Shown here: piece by piece, positions 7,902 through 13,982 of the stretch
How positions within the stretch are numbered: the first letter of the stretch is position 1
Layout of the letters: every line of letters begins with the position of its first letter
Assembly (NCBI GenBank): GCA_902795625.1
Contig: CADBLW010000056.1
Span: forward strand, 1-15,043
DNA from: an uncultured Lachnospiraceae bacterium
GTDB lineage: Bacteria; Bacillota; Clostridia; Lachnospirales; Lachnospiraceae
Reading direction: 5' to 3'
DNA: 15,043 nt
Made by a program: the position numbers and the translations under genes
Notes under the pieces: generated by a model
Databases searched by the model: none
The model's input: the letters and a program-made list of their open reading frames with translations, nothing else
What the model was told of the DNA's origin: nothing

Positions 7902-7902
7902 A

Positions 7903-8325
7903 ATGAATAAGGTTGCGATCGTATATTGGAGCGGCACCGGAAATACGGAGGCCATGGCGGGCGCGGTGCTCGAGGGAGTTCAGAGCGCAGGTGCGGAGGG
8001 CACGCTGTATACTGCGGCGGAATTTGATCCGGACACGTTAGGTGGATTTGACACGGTGGCATTCGGATGCCCGTCCATGGGATCCGAGCAGTTGGAGGAA
8101 GGTGAGTTTGAGCCGATGTTCTCCCGCTGTGAATCGATGCTCTCCGGCAAGAAGATCGGTTTGTTCGGCTCCTACGGTTGGGGCGACGGCGAGTGGATGC
8201 GCAACTGGCGTGACCAGTGCGAGAAGGACGGCGCTTTTCTTGCCTGTGATCCGGTGATCTGCAATGATGCTCCGGATGACGCGGCACTGGGAGCATGCCG
8301 CGATCTGGGAGCCGCACTCGCGTAA
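7903..8325 (+). CDS. Short-chain flavodoxin
   Basis: A small cytoplasmic FMN protein that carries single electrons and commonly replaces ferredoxin when iron is scarce. It has 140 residues, typical for a short-chain flavodoxin. The FMN phosphate loop is at the N-terminus (YWSGTGNTEAMA). Expected strands follow with VAFGCPSMG, and the second FMN loop region is GLFGSYGWGDGEWM, where the aromatic residues should flank the flavin. The start ATG lies 1 nt past the DUF3793 stop, so translation is probably coupled; the only SD-like sequence is weak (AGG at 7892-7894, GAAAGG at 7885-7890). Promoter and palindrome upstream of DUF3793 should govern both genes, which fits iron-dependent control, though that is not proven by sequence. 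Confidence 0.95.
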   Translation: MNKVAIVYWSGTGNTEAMAGAVLEGVQSAGAEGTLYTAAEFDPDTLGGFDTVAFGCPSMGSEQLEEGEFEPMFSRCESMLSGKKIGLFGSYGWGDGEWMRNWRDQCEKDGAFLACDPVICNDAPDDAALGACRDLGAALA

Positions 8326-8356
8326 ACAAAGTTTATTATCGGCCATTGGAATCCGG

Positions 8357-8390
8357 GGGCTGCGCCCGGTAACGCGAGCGCAGCCCTTAT
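8357..8390 (+). terminator. Probable terminator after flavodoxin
   Basis: GGGCTGCGC (8357-8365) pairs perfectly with GCGCAGCCC (8378-8386) across a 12-nt loop, 31 bp after the flavodoxin stop. The downstream tract (TTATCTGT) is only partly T-rich, so termination may be incomplete. Confidence 0.6.
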
Positions 8391-8460
8391 CTGTCAGAGC
8401 CGGAATCCGGTGAAACAGAATACATCACTTTGCCGGTTGGGCGTGTTGTTTTCTTGCCTT

Positions 8461-8469
8461 TGTTATACT
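8461..8469 (+). promoter_or_regulatory. Extended -10 promoter element for the TetR gene
   Basis: TG-T-TATACT (8461-8469) matches an extended -10 (TGnTATAAT) with one mismatch. No good -35 is seen at the right distance, as is usual for extended -10 promoters. It lies 58 bp before the tetR start. Confidence 0.5.
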
Positions 8470-8473
8470 GTTC

Positions 8474-8499
8474 GGCGGGAGCCTTTCCGGGCTCCCGCC
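8474..8499 (+). other. Leader hairpin upstream of the TetR gene
   Basis: A perfect 10-bp GC-rich stem, GGCGGGAGCC (8474-8483) with GGCTCCCGCC (8490-8499), and a 6-nt loop. It would be at the very 5' end of a transcript from the extended -10 promoter. No T-tract follows, so it is not a standard terminator; it may stabilise the mRNA. Confidence 0.65.
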
Positions 8500-8526
8500 A
8501 AATATTATGAGCACTTCGGAGGTCAT

Positions 8527-9171
8527 ATGCCTAGGAAAAAATCAATCAACCACGAAAAGATCGTGGAGGCTGCCAAGAAAGAGTTCGGAAGATACGGTTT
8601 CAAGGAAGCCTCGATGCGGAACATCGCCGCGGAGGCGGGGATGAGTGCCTCGGGGCTGTACAAGCATTTTCCGAGCAAGGAGGAGATGTTTGCAAATCTA
8701 GTGGAACCTGTCAAGGAGGAATTCGAGCGGGAGTACCGTGAGCGGGAGCGCAGAGAGTATGCGGAGCTCGGAAACGGGGACGCGAAGATCCTTTCGGAGC
8801 AGACCGGCGGGAACCGCTGGGCGATGGGATTTATTTATGATCATATCGAGGAATTCCGGCTGCTCATCATCAAGTCGGAGGGAACCGTCTACGAGAACTA
8901 TATCCACGATGTGGCGATGCTGGAGGAGACGTCGACTTTGGCGTTTATCAGTGAGCTGCGCAAGAGGGGGGAGAGTCCGATCGACCTGCCGCGCAAGGAG
9001 GTGCACCTGCTCGTGACGGCCCAGGTCAACGCGGTCTTTGAGGCGGTGAAACACGGCTTTTCAAAGGAGGAGGCGCTTCACTACGCGGATACGCTGGATG
9101 CATTTTTCATGCCCGGCTGGCTCAATGTGATGTGTGTGCCGGCGGAGAATGCGGCGAAAAATGTCGGATAA
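8527..9171 (+). CDS. TetR/AcrR family transcriptional regulator
   Basis: A 214-residue DNA-binding repressor-type protein. The N-terminal helix-turn-helix is clear: KIVEAAKKEFGRYGFKEASM, then NIAAEAGMSASGLYKHFPSKEEMF (residues about 9-57). The rest is the helical ligand-binding and dimer domain, too variable to name a ligand. The frame opens earlier, at 8410, but those 39 codons cross the promoter and leader hairpin. ATG 8527, preceded by GGAGG at 8518-8522, is the sensible start. It sits alone between the flavodoxin terminator and the gpmA promoter. Its targets are unknown: candidates are its own gene, gpmA (an inverted repeat spans that promoter's -35) or the ABC pair downstream, since TetR genes often control nearby transporters. 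Confidence 0.93.
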   Translation: MPRKKSINHEKIVEAAKKEFGRYGFKEASMRNIAAEAGMSASGLYKHFPSKEEMFANLVEPVKEEFEREYRERERREYAELGNGDAKILSEQTGGNRWAMGFIYDHIEEFRLLIIKSEGTVYENYIHDVAMLEETSTLAFISELRKRGESPIDLPRKEVHLLVTAQVNAVFEAVKHGFSKEEALHYADTLDAFFMPGWLNVMCVPAENAAKNVG

Positions 9172-9185
9172 AGCCGGACAGTGCA

Positions 9186-9208
9186 AACCGCAGTTTGACA
9201 ATGCGGTT
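9186..9208 (+). promoter_or_regulatory. Inverted repeat bracketing the gpmA -35 element
   Basis: AACCGCA (9186-9192) and TGCGGTT (9202-9208) form a perfect 7-bp inverted repeat with a 9-nt centre that contains the TTGACA -35 box. An 8-bp direct repeat, CGGACAGT, lies outside each arm (9175-9182 and 9211-9218). The layout suits a repressor site, and the adjacent TetR protein is the obvious candidate, but this is inference. Confidence 0.55.
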
Positions 9209-9223
9209 GTCGGACAGTACAAT
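9195..9223 (+). promoter_or_regulatory. Sigma-A promoter of gpmA
   Basis: Perfect TTGACA (9195-9200), 17-nt spacer, TACAAT (9218-9223). It begins 23 bp after the tetR stop and should start transcripts near 9230. Confidence 0.88.
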
Positions 9224-9232
9224 AAAGGTGCG

Positions 9233-9250
9233 CGAAGCAATCGTGCTTCG
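9233..9250 (+). other. 5' leader hairpin of gpmA mRNA
   Basis: CGAAGCA (9233-9239) pairs with TGCTTCG (9244-9250) around a 4-nt loop, at the expected 5' end of the gpmA transcript. It is probably a stabilising 5' stem. Confidence 0.55.
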
Positions 9251-9276
9251 GCGGCCTGTTGATTTCGGAGGGAACT

Positions 9277-10029
9277 ATGTACAAACTGGTTTTGATTCGC
9301 CACGGCGAGAGCGAGTGGAACAAACTGAACCTGTTCACCGGGTGGACAGACGTGGATCTGAGCGAGCGGGGACGCGAGGAGGCGGCGCTTGCCGGCGAGA
9401 CGCTGAAGGCAGAGGGGTACGATTTCGATGTGTGCTACACGTCGTACTTAAAGCGTGCCATTCACACGCTGCAGATAGCCCTCGACCGGATGGACCGCGC
9501 ATGGCTTCCGGTCGTCAAATCGTGGAAACTCAACGAGCGCCATTACGGTGCTCTGCAGGGGCTCAACAAGGCTGAGACGGCCGCCAAATACGGTGAGGAC
9601 CAGGTGAAGATCTGGCGCCGCTCGTACGACGTGAAGCCGCCGGCATTGACCGATGACGATGAGCGGAGCGCGAAGAAGCAGGAGATGTACCGCGACGTGG
9701 ATCCGGTGCTTCTGCCCGCGAACGAGAGTCTTGAGACGACGATCGAGCGCGTGATCCCGTACTATGAGGAAGTGATCAAGAAGGACATGGAGGCCGGAAA
9801 GCGGGTGATCATCGCTGCCCACGGCAATTCTCTCCGCGCCCTCGTAAAATACCTGGACAACCTCACACCGGAGGAGATCCTCGGCGTGAACATCCCCACG
9901 GCGGTACCGTTGGTGTACGAGCTGGACGATGATTTCAAGGTGATCCGCCACTATTATCTGGGGGATCAGGAGGCTCTCAAGGCTAAGATGGAGGCTGTCG
10001 CGAACCAGGGGAAGAAGTCCGCGAAATAG
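9277..10029 (+). CDS. gpmA: 2,3-bisphosphoglycerate-dependent phosphoglycerate mutase
   Basis: Interconverts 3-phosphoglycerate and 2-phosphoglycerate in glycolysis, using a phosphohistidine intermediate. It has 250 residues, the standard length of the cofactor-dependent enzyme. Catalytic features are all present: LIRHGESEWN with the phosphorylated His9, the TGWTDVDLSERG loop, Glu87 in LNERHYGALQG, and His182 in AAHGNSLRALVKYL. The frame opens at 9259, but ATG 9277 gives the canonical MYKLVLIRHG start, with GGAGGG at 9267-9272. It has its own promoter (9195-9223) and terminator (10082-10128), so it is a single-gene unit. The next glycolytic enzyme, enolase, lies about 4 kb downstream on the same strand, with only the ABC pair between. 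Confidence 0.97.
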   Translation: MYKLVLIRHGESEWNKLNLFTGWTDVDLSERGREEAALAGETLKAEGYDFDVCYTSYLKRAIHTLQIALDRMDRAWLPVVKSWKLNERHYGALQGLNKAETAAKYGEDQVKIWRRSYDVKPPALTDDDERSAKKQEMYRDVDPVLLPANESLETTIERVIPYYEEVIKKDMEAGKRVIIAAHGNSLRALVKYLDNLTPEEILGVNIPTAVPLVYELDDDFKVIRHYYLGDQEALKAKMEAVANQGKKSAK

Positions 10030-10081
10030 CGGACCTTGTTGGCGAACAAAAAGGCAGAAGTGTGTCTTGACTCTGATCGGT

Positions 10082-10128
10082 GAACGGTGTACTCTTGGAA
10101 ACGTGAGTGAACACCGTTCGCTGTTTTT
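10082..10128 (+). terminator. Intrinsic terminator of gpmA
   Basis: GAACGGTGT (10082-10090) pairs perfectly with ACACCGTTC (10111-10119). The stem can extend inward as ACTC with GAGT past a 2-nt bulge. TTTTT at 10124-10128 follows closely. Confidence 0.85.
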
Positions 10129-10136
10129 ATGACTAC

Positions 10137-10164
10137 AGGGCTGCATTTTCCGCAGCCTTAAAAT
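10137..10164 (+). promoter_or_regulatory. Candidate -10 element of the ABC operon, abutting a hairpin
   Basis: TAAAAT (10159-10164) matches TATAAT at five of six positions. It sits 10 nt before the GTTA arm of the palindrome, as the -10 boxes do at 7191 and 13851 (8 and 9 nt). No good -35 is present. Instead an 8-bp hairpin (10137-10144 with 10152-10159, core GGCTGC/GCAGCC) covers that position, so the promoter may be weak or need an activator. Confidence 0.45.
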
Positions 10165-10171
10165 ATGCCAT

Positions 10172-10193
10172 GCAGTTAGCCGAGGCTAACTGC
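10172..10193 (+). promoter_or_regulatory. Operator-like palindrome, copy 3, before the ABC operon
   Basis: GCAGTTAGC (10172-10180), CGAG, GCTAACTGC (10185-10193) is a perfect 9-bp inverted repeat with the GTTA-N8-TAAC core. It ends 16 bp before the first ABC gene, just ahead of its ribosome site. Bases 10173-10184 (CAGTTAGCCGAG) are identical to 7203-7214 in copy 1. Confidence 0.8.
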
Positions 10194-10209
10194 GGAAAGG
10201 ATTTTCCGT

Positions 10210-11973
10210 ATGGAACAAGACAAGAAGAAGGGAAAGGGCAGATCGACACTTTCCTGGGTTGTGGAGTTTGCGGGAATTCACCGCATTCACTATATCGCGA
10301 GCATCCTGCTGGCGTTCGGCAGCGTCATCTGCGGCTTTGTCCCGTACCTGTATCTCGGAGACATGGTGAAGGCGCTCGTGGAGCACACCGCGGACGAATC
10401 GTACTGCATGAACCGGATCGGCTGGATGGCTCTGTTCTGGGTACTGCACAGGCTGCTGCACTGCTTCTCGACGACGCTGTCGCATAAGGCGACATTTTCC
10501 GTGCTCGCGGAGATCCGCCGCCGTCTGACGTCCAAGCTTGCGCGCATGCCTCTCGGGGACGTGCTGGAGCAGTCGTCCGGGACGTACAAGAATATCATCA
10601 TCGAGCGCGTTGACTCCATCGAGACGACGATGGCGCACATGATCCCCGAGGTGCTTTCCAACGCGGTCGTGCCGGTCGGAATTTTCATTCTCATGCTCAC
10701 CATCGACTGGAGGCTGGCGCTTCTCTCGCTTTTGAGCCTCCCGGTTGGCCTCGTGTTCTTCGGCCACATGATGGTCGGCTCACAGAAGGACTTTGACAAT
10801 GCTATCCAGAAGACGAAGGCCCTGAACGACACGGCTGTTGAGTACATCAACGGCATCGAGGTCATCAAGGCGTTCGGAAAATCCAAAACCTCCTACGAGA
10901 AGTTCGTCCGCGCCGCGAAAGAGGGCGCGGACTGCTTCGTCGAGTGGATGCGCCGCTGCAATATCGACCAGAACGTCGGTATGGCGCTGATGCCCGCCCA
11001 GCTTTTATCGCTTCTTCCATTCTCAGCGTGGTTTTATATGACCGGGCGGACTGCCGGGCCGGACGTGCTGATGATCATCATCCTTGCGCTCGGCCTGGTC
11101 GGACCGTTCGTGCGCGTCGCGAGCTACATGGATGACGCAGGCAAGATGGGTGTCATCATCGGCGAGGCGACAGCGATCCTCACGATGCGCGATCTGGAGC
11201 GCCCGGAGAAGTCACTGGCGGCTCCGAAGGGCAGCGGGATCGAGCTTCGTGGCGTACACTTCGGCTACAAGGAGCAGGAGGTCCTGCACGGCGTGGATCT
11301 GAAGATCGAGGAGGGCTCCGTGACGGCGCTGGTCGGACCGTCCGGCGCAGGCAAATCGACGGTCGCCAAGCTGATCGCATCCTTCTGGGATGTGGATGAA
11401 GGCGTGATCACCTACGGCGGCGCGGACATCCGTAAGCTGGCTCTTGCGGAGTACAACAAAAACATCGCGTATGTATCGCAGGACAACTACCTCTTCGATG
11501 TCTCCGTCATGGAAAATATCCGCATGGGACGCCCGGGCGCGACCGATGAGGATGTGATAAACGCCGCAAAGGCATGCGGCTGCCATGATTTCATCATGCA
11601 GCTGGAGAACGGATACAACACGATCGCCGGCGGCTCGGGAGCTCACCTCTCGGGCGGCGAGCGGCAGCGGATCGCCATCGCCCGCGCGATGCTCAAGGAC
11701 GCGCCCGTCGTCATCCTCGATGAGGCGACCGCGTATACCGATCCGGAAAATGAAGCACTCGTCCAGAAGTCGGTGGCGAAGCTTGTAAAGGGCAGAACGC
11801 TGATCGTCATCGCGCACCGCCTCTCGACCATTGCCACGGCCGACCACATCGTCCTGATCAACGACGGACGCGTGGAGGCGGAGGGCACGCAGGAGGAGCT
11901 TCTCGCAAAGAGCGCGTTGTACCGCGAGATGTGGGAAGCCCACAACAGCACGAAGGATACGGAGGTGGCATAA
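10210..11973 (+). CDS. ABC transporter half-protein (permease-ATPase fusion), first of a pair
   Basis: A membrane exporter-fold ABC protein of 587 residues: a six-helix transmembrane domain (about 20-310) fused to an ATPase domain. The ATPase has Walker A GPSGAGKST at 376-384, signature LSGGERQR at 480-487, Walker B ending in Asp504-Glu505 (VVILDEAT), and the switch His in IAHRLST, so it should hydrolyse ATP. The partner gene begins on the last base of its stop codon (TAATG), so the two should form a heterodimer. Start ATG 10210 has AAAGGA 8 nt upstream. The pair is of the general type of multidrug exporters, but also of the YbtPQ/IrtAB importers of iron-siderophore complexes. The shared palindrome with the flavodoxin operon makes the iron role attractive; direction and substrate are not decided by sequence. 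It has no SIP-type reductase domain as in IrtA. Confidence 0.92.
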   Translation: MEQDKKKGKGRSTLSWVVEFAGIHRIHYIASILLAFGSVICGFVPYLYLGDMVKALVEHTADESYCMNRIGWMALFWVLHRLLHCFSTTLSHKATFSVLAEIRRRLTSKLARMPLGDVLEQSSGTYKNIIIERVDSIETTMAHMIPEVLSNAVVPVGIFILMLTIDWRLALLSLLSLPVGLVFFGHMMVGSQKDFDNAIQKTKALNDTAVEYINGIEVIKAFGKSKTSYEKFVRAAKEGADCFVEWMRRCNIDQNVGMALMPAQLLSLLPFSAWFYMTGRTAGPDVLMIIILALGLVGPFVRVASYMDDAGKMGVIIGEATAILTMRDLERPEKSLAAPKGSGIELRGVHFGYKEQEVLHGVDLKIEEGSVTALVGPSGAGKSTVAKLIASFWDVDEGVITYGGADIRKLALAEYNKNIAYVSQDNYLFDVSVMENIRMGRPGATDEDVINAAKACGCHDFIMQLENGYNTIAGGSGAHLSGGERQRIAIARAMLKDAPVVILDEATAYTDPENEALVQKSVAKLVKGRTLIVIAHRLSTIATADHIVLINDGRVEAEGTQEELLAKSALYREMWEAHNSTKDTEVA

Positions 11974-13709
11974 TGCTTGCGATTTTGCGAAAATTCTTTG
12001 ATTTCTGCAACGAGGAAGACCGCCGCAAGCTGCGGCTGTCGATGATCCTCGGCGTACTGCGGGCGATGTTCACGGCGCTCCGCATTCCCGCGGTGGGTGT
12101 GGTCGCCATGGGCATTGTGAACGGCGATATGAGCGCGAAGCACATCTGGGGATCCTTCGGGATCATGTGCGTATCCGTGCTGGGACAGATCCTGGTTTCC
12201 CTGAAGACAACGATGCTTCAGTGCGAGGCCGGATACCACAGCAGCTGTAACAAGAGAATAGAGATCGCGGAGCACCTCCGTTATCTTCCGATGGGATTTT
12301 TCAACCAGAACAGCCTGGGGCGCATTACCAACATCACGACCAACGTGATGGAAGGTCTTGCGGACGTGGCGGCCCGGGTTATCATGATGACGACGCAGGG
12401 CATCCTCACAACCGCGGTCATCATCGTCATGATCTTCTTCTTTGACTGGCGCATCGGCATCATTCTTGTGATCGGAGTGGCTCTCTTCGGCGTGTTCAAC
12501 GCGCTGATGCAGGCCTCCGCGAAACGCTCCGCGCCGCGCAAGGCCGTGGCCGACGAGGCGCTGGTGTCCGCCGTCATCGAGTACGTACAGGGCATCGCCG
12601 AGGTGAAGAACTTCAATCTCACCGGCAAGGAGGCGAAGAAGCTCTTTAAGGCGATCAACGAAAAATGCAAGGGCGACACGCTCCTCGAGTATTCGGTCAT
12701 CCCGTTCATGACACTTCAGAACATCACGACGAAGCTCATGGGCATCGCGATGGCGGTGGCAGCGGTGAAGTTTTATTTTGCGGGGACGATGGATCTGCTG
12801 TACACGATCATGATGACCGTCGCGTCGTTCCTGATCTACGAGAGCCTTGATCTGATGGGCAACTTTTCCGCGCTGCTGCGCACCATCGACATCGCGGTCA
12901 CGCAGGCAAAGGGCGTTTTGGAGGAGCCGGCCATGGATATCACAGGCGCGGATATCACGCCGAAGCACTTTGACATTGAACTGAAAAACGTAAGCTTCGC
13001 GTACGAGTCCCGCCGCATCATCGACAATGTCTCACTGCGGATCCCCGAGAAGACAACCACGGCCATCGTCGGACCTTCCGGCGGCGGCAAGACGACGCTC
13101 ACAAGTCTGATCGCGCGGTTCTGGGATGTTCAGGAGGGCGAGGTGCTGCTGAACGGAAGAAACGTGAAGGAATACAGTTTCGATTCACTCATGCGCAACT
13201 TCAGCTTCGTGTTCCAGCGCGTGTATCTCTTTGAGGACACCATCGCCAACAACATCCGCTTCGGTGAGCCCGAGGCGCCGATGGAGCGCGTGATCGAGGC
13301 GGCGAAGAAAGCGCGCTGCCACGACTTCATCATGCAGCTGCCGGACGGCTACGAGACCGTCATCGGCGAGGGCGGCGCTTCGCTCTCGGGCGGCGAGAAG
13401 CAGCGCATCTCCATCGCACGGGCCATCCTGAAGGACAGCCCGATCATCATCCTCGACGAGGCGACCGCCAACGTCGACCCAGAAAATGAAGCTGAACTCG
13501 TCAAGGCAGTGCAGGAGCTCACGCGCAACAAGACGATCATCATGATCGCTCACCGGCTGAAGACCGTGCGCAACGCCGATCAGATCCTTGTGATCGATCA
13601 GGGACGCATCGCGCAGCAGGGCACACACGAGCAGCTGATGAAGAAGGACGGCATTTACCGCCGCTTCGTCTCCGAGCGCAGCGAGGCGGCATCGTGGAAG
13701 ATCGCGTGA
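11973..13709 (+). CDS. ABC transporter half-protein (permease-ATPase fusion), second of a pair
   Basis: Partner of the preceding gene: 578 residues, transmembrane domain about 15-310 and ATPase domain beyond it. Walker A is GPSGGGKTT from residue 367, signature LSGGEKQR at 471, Walker B Asp495-Glu496 (IIILDEAT), and IAHRLKT holds the switch His. Both partners keep the catalytic Glu, so neither ATP site looks degenerate. The true start is ATG 11973, sharing a base with the previous stop and preceded by GGAGGTGG at 11961-11968; the 14 extra codons back to 11931 lie inside the first gene. The two genes are co-transcribed and translationally coupled. No strong terminator follows, so some read-through toward enolase is possible. 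The final codons lie in the first unit of a 23-nt tandem repeat. Confidence 0.92.
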   Translation: MLAILRKFFDFCNEEDRRKLRLSMILGVLRAMFTALRIPAVGVVAMGIVNGDMSAKHIWGSFGIMCVSVLGQILVSLKTTMLQCEAGYHSSCNKRIEIAEHLRYLPMGFFNQNSLGRITNITTNVMEGLADVAARVIMMTTQGILTTAVIIVMIFFFDWRIGIILVIGVALFGVFNALMQASAKRSAPRKAVADEALVSAVIEYVQGIAEVKNFNLTGKEAKKLFKAINEKCKGDTLLEYSVIPFMTLQNITTKLMGIAMAVAAVKFYFAGTMDLLYTIMMTVASFLIYESLDLMGNFSALLRTIDIAVTQAKGVLEEPAMDITGADITPKHFDIELKNVSFAYESRRIIDNVSLRIPEKTTTAIVGPSGGGKTTLTSLIARFWDVQEGEVLLNGRNVKEYSFDSLMRNFSFVFQRVYLFEDTIANNIRFGEPEAPMERVIEAAKKARCHDFIMQLPDGYETVIGEGGASLSGGEKQRISIARAILKDSPIIILDEATANVDPENEAELVKAVQELTRNKTIIMIAHRLKTVRNADQILVIDQGRIAQQGTHEQLMKKDGIYRRFVSERSEAASWKIA

Positions 13710-13769
13710 TGCCCGCGTAAGTGATCGCGCGATGCTTGTGTAAGAGATCGCACGAAGCTTGAATGAGAC
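13701..13769 (+). repeat. Three tandem 23-nt degenerate repeats at the end of the ABC operon
   Basis: Units at 13701-13723, 13724-13746 and 13747-13769 all begin ATCGC. Units 1 and 2 match at 18 of 23 positions, units 2 and 3 at 17. Unit 1 contains the stop codon of the second ABC gene. Units 1 and 2 each hold a tiny frame (MPA-stop, and MLV-stop), as in the 4359 array, which has the same 23-nt main period but a different sequence. Confidence 0.7.
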
Positions 13770-13827
13770 AATGGTTGTCTTTGGGTAACAAAAAGCGCAA
13801 TGTTCGTCGGAAAATGTAAAAAAGCGG

Positions 13828-13856
13828 TTGACACCAATCGCAAACAGTGATAGTAT
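13828..13856 (+). promoter_or_regulatory. Sigma-A promoter upstream of enolase
   Basis: Perfect TTGACA (13828-13833), 17-nt spacer, TAGTAT (13851-13856), with an A-rich stretch just upstream. Transcription should start near 13863, immediately before the palindrome. Confidence 0.85.
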
Positions 13857-13865
13857 CGGTAACGA

Positions 13866-13881
13866 GTTAGCCAAGGCTAAC
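13866..13881 (+). promoter_or_regulatory. Operator-like palindrome, copy 4, before enolase
   Basis: GTTAGCC (13866-13872), AA, GGCTAAC (13875-13881) is perfect, with the same GTTA-N8-TAAC spacing as the copies at 7205, 7852 and 10175. It begins 9 nt after the -10 box. An SD-like AAGGAG follows at about 13883-13888 but leads to no usable start codon. Confidence 0.8.
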
Positions 13882-13914
13882 CAAGGAGAATAAATCATAC
13901 GCATCATATGTGAT

Positions 13915-13956
13915 CCCTCCCCTTCGAAGCGGTCACACCGCCGCTTCCGGGGAGGG
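13915..13956 (+). other. Long leader hairpin between promoter and enolase
   Basis: CCCTCCCC (13915-13922) pairs with GGGGAGGG (13949-13956), and GAAGCGG (13926-13932) with CCGCTTC (13941-13947), joined by a small internal loop and capped by an 8-nt loop. Only TTT follows, so it would be a weak terminator. It could be an attenuator, the 3' end of a roughly 95-nt small RNA, or a stabilising leader. Confidence 0.75.
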
Positions 13957-13982
13957 TTTCGCATGTCGAAAGGAGTTTGAAT

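Noticed and set aside
8410..8526. Upstream extension of the TetR protein
   Set aside because: The 39 extra codons cross the promoter and the 10-bp leader hairpin, and the sequence is unlike TetR N-termini. ATG 8527 has its own GGAGG.
9186..9208. Inverted repeat as a terminator for tetR
   Set aside because: No T-tract follows and it overlaps a strong promoter; an operator role fits better.
10067..10095. TTGACT-17-TACTCT as a promoter for the ABC operon
   Set aside because: The -10 matches at only three of six positions and it lies inside the gpmA terminator stem. TAAAAT at 10159, placed correctly before the palindrome, is the better candidate.
11643..12968. 441-codon open frame on the minus strand
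   Set aside because: It spans the junction of two well-supported ABC genes in antisense and has the His/Arg/Asp-rich make-up of a shadow frame.
13963..13980. Five-codon frame MSKGV overlapping the enolase ribosome site
   Set aside because: No ribosome site of its own and too short to judge; probably chance.
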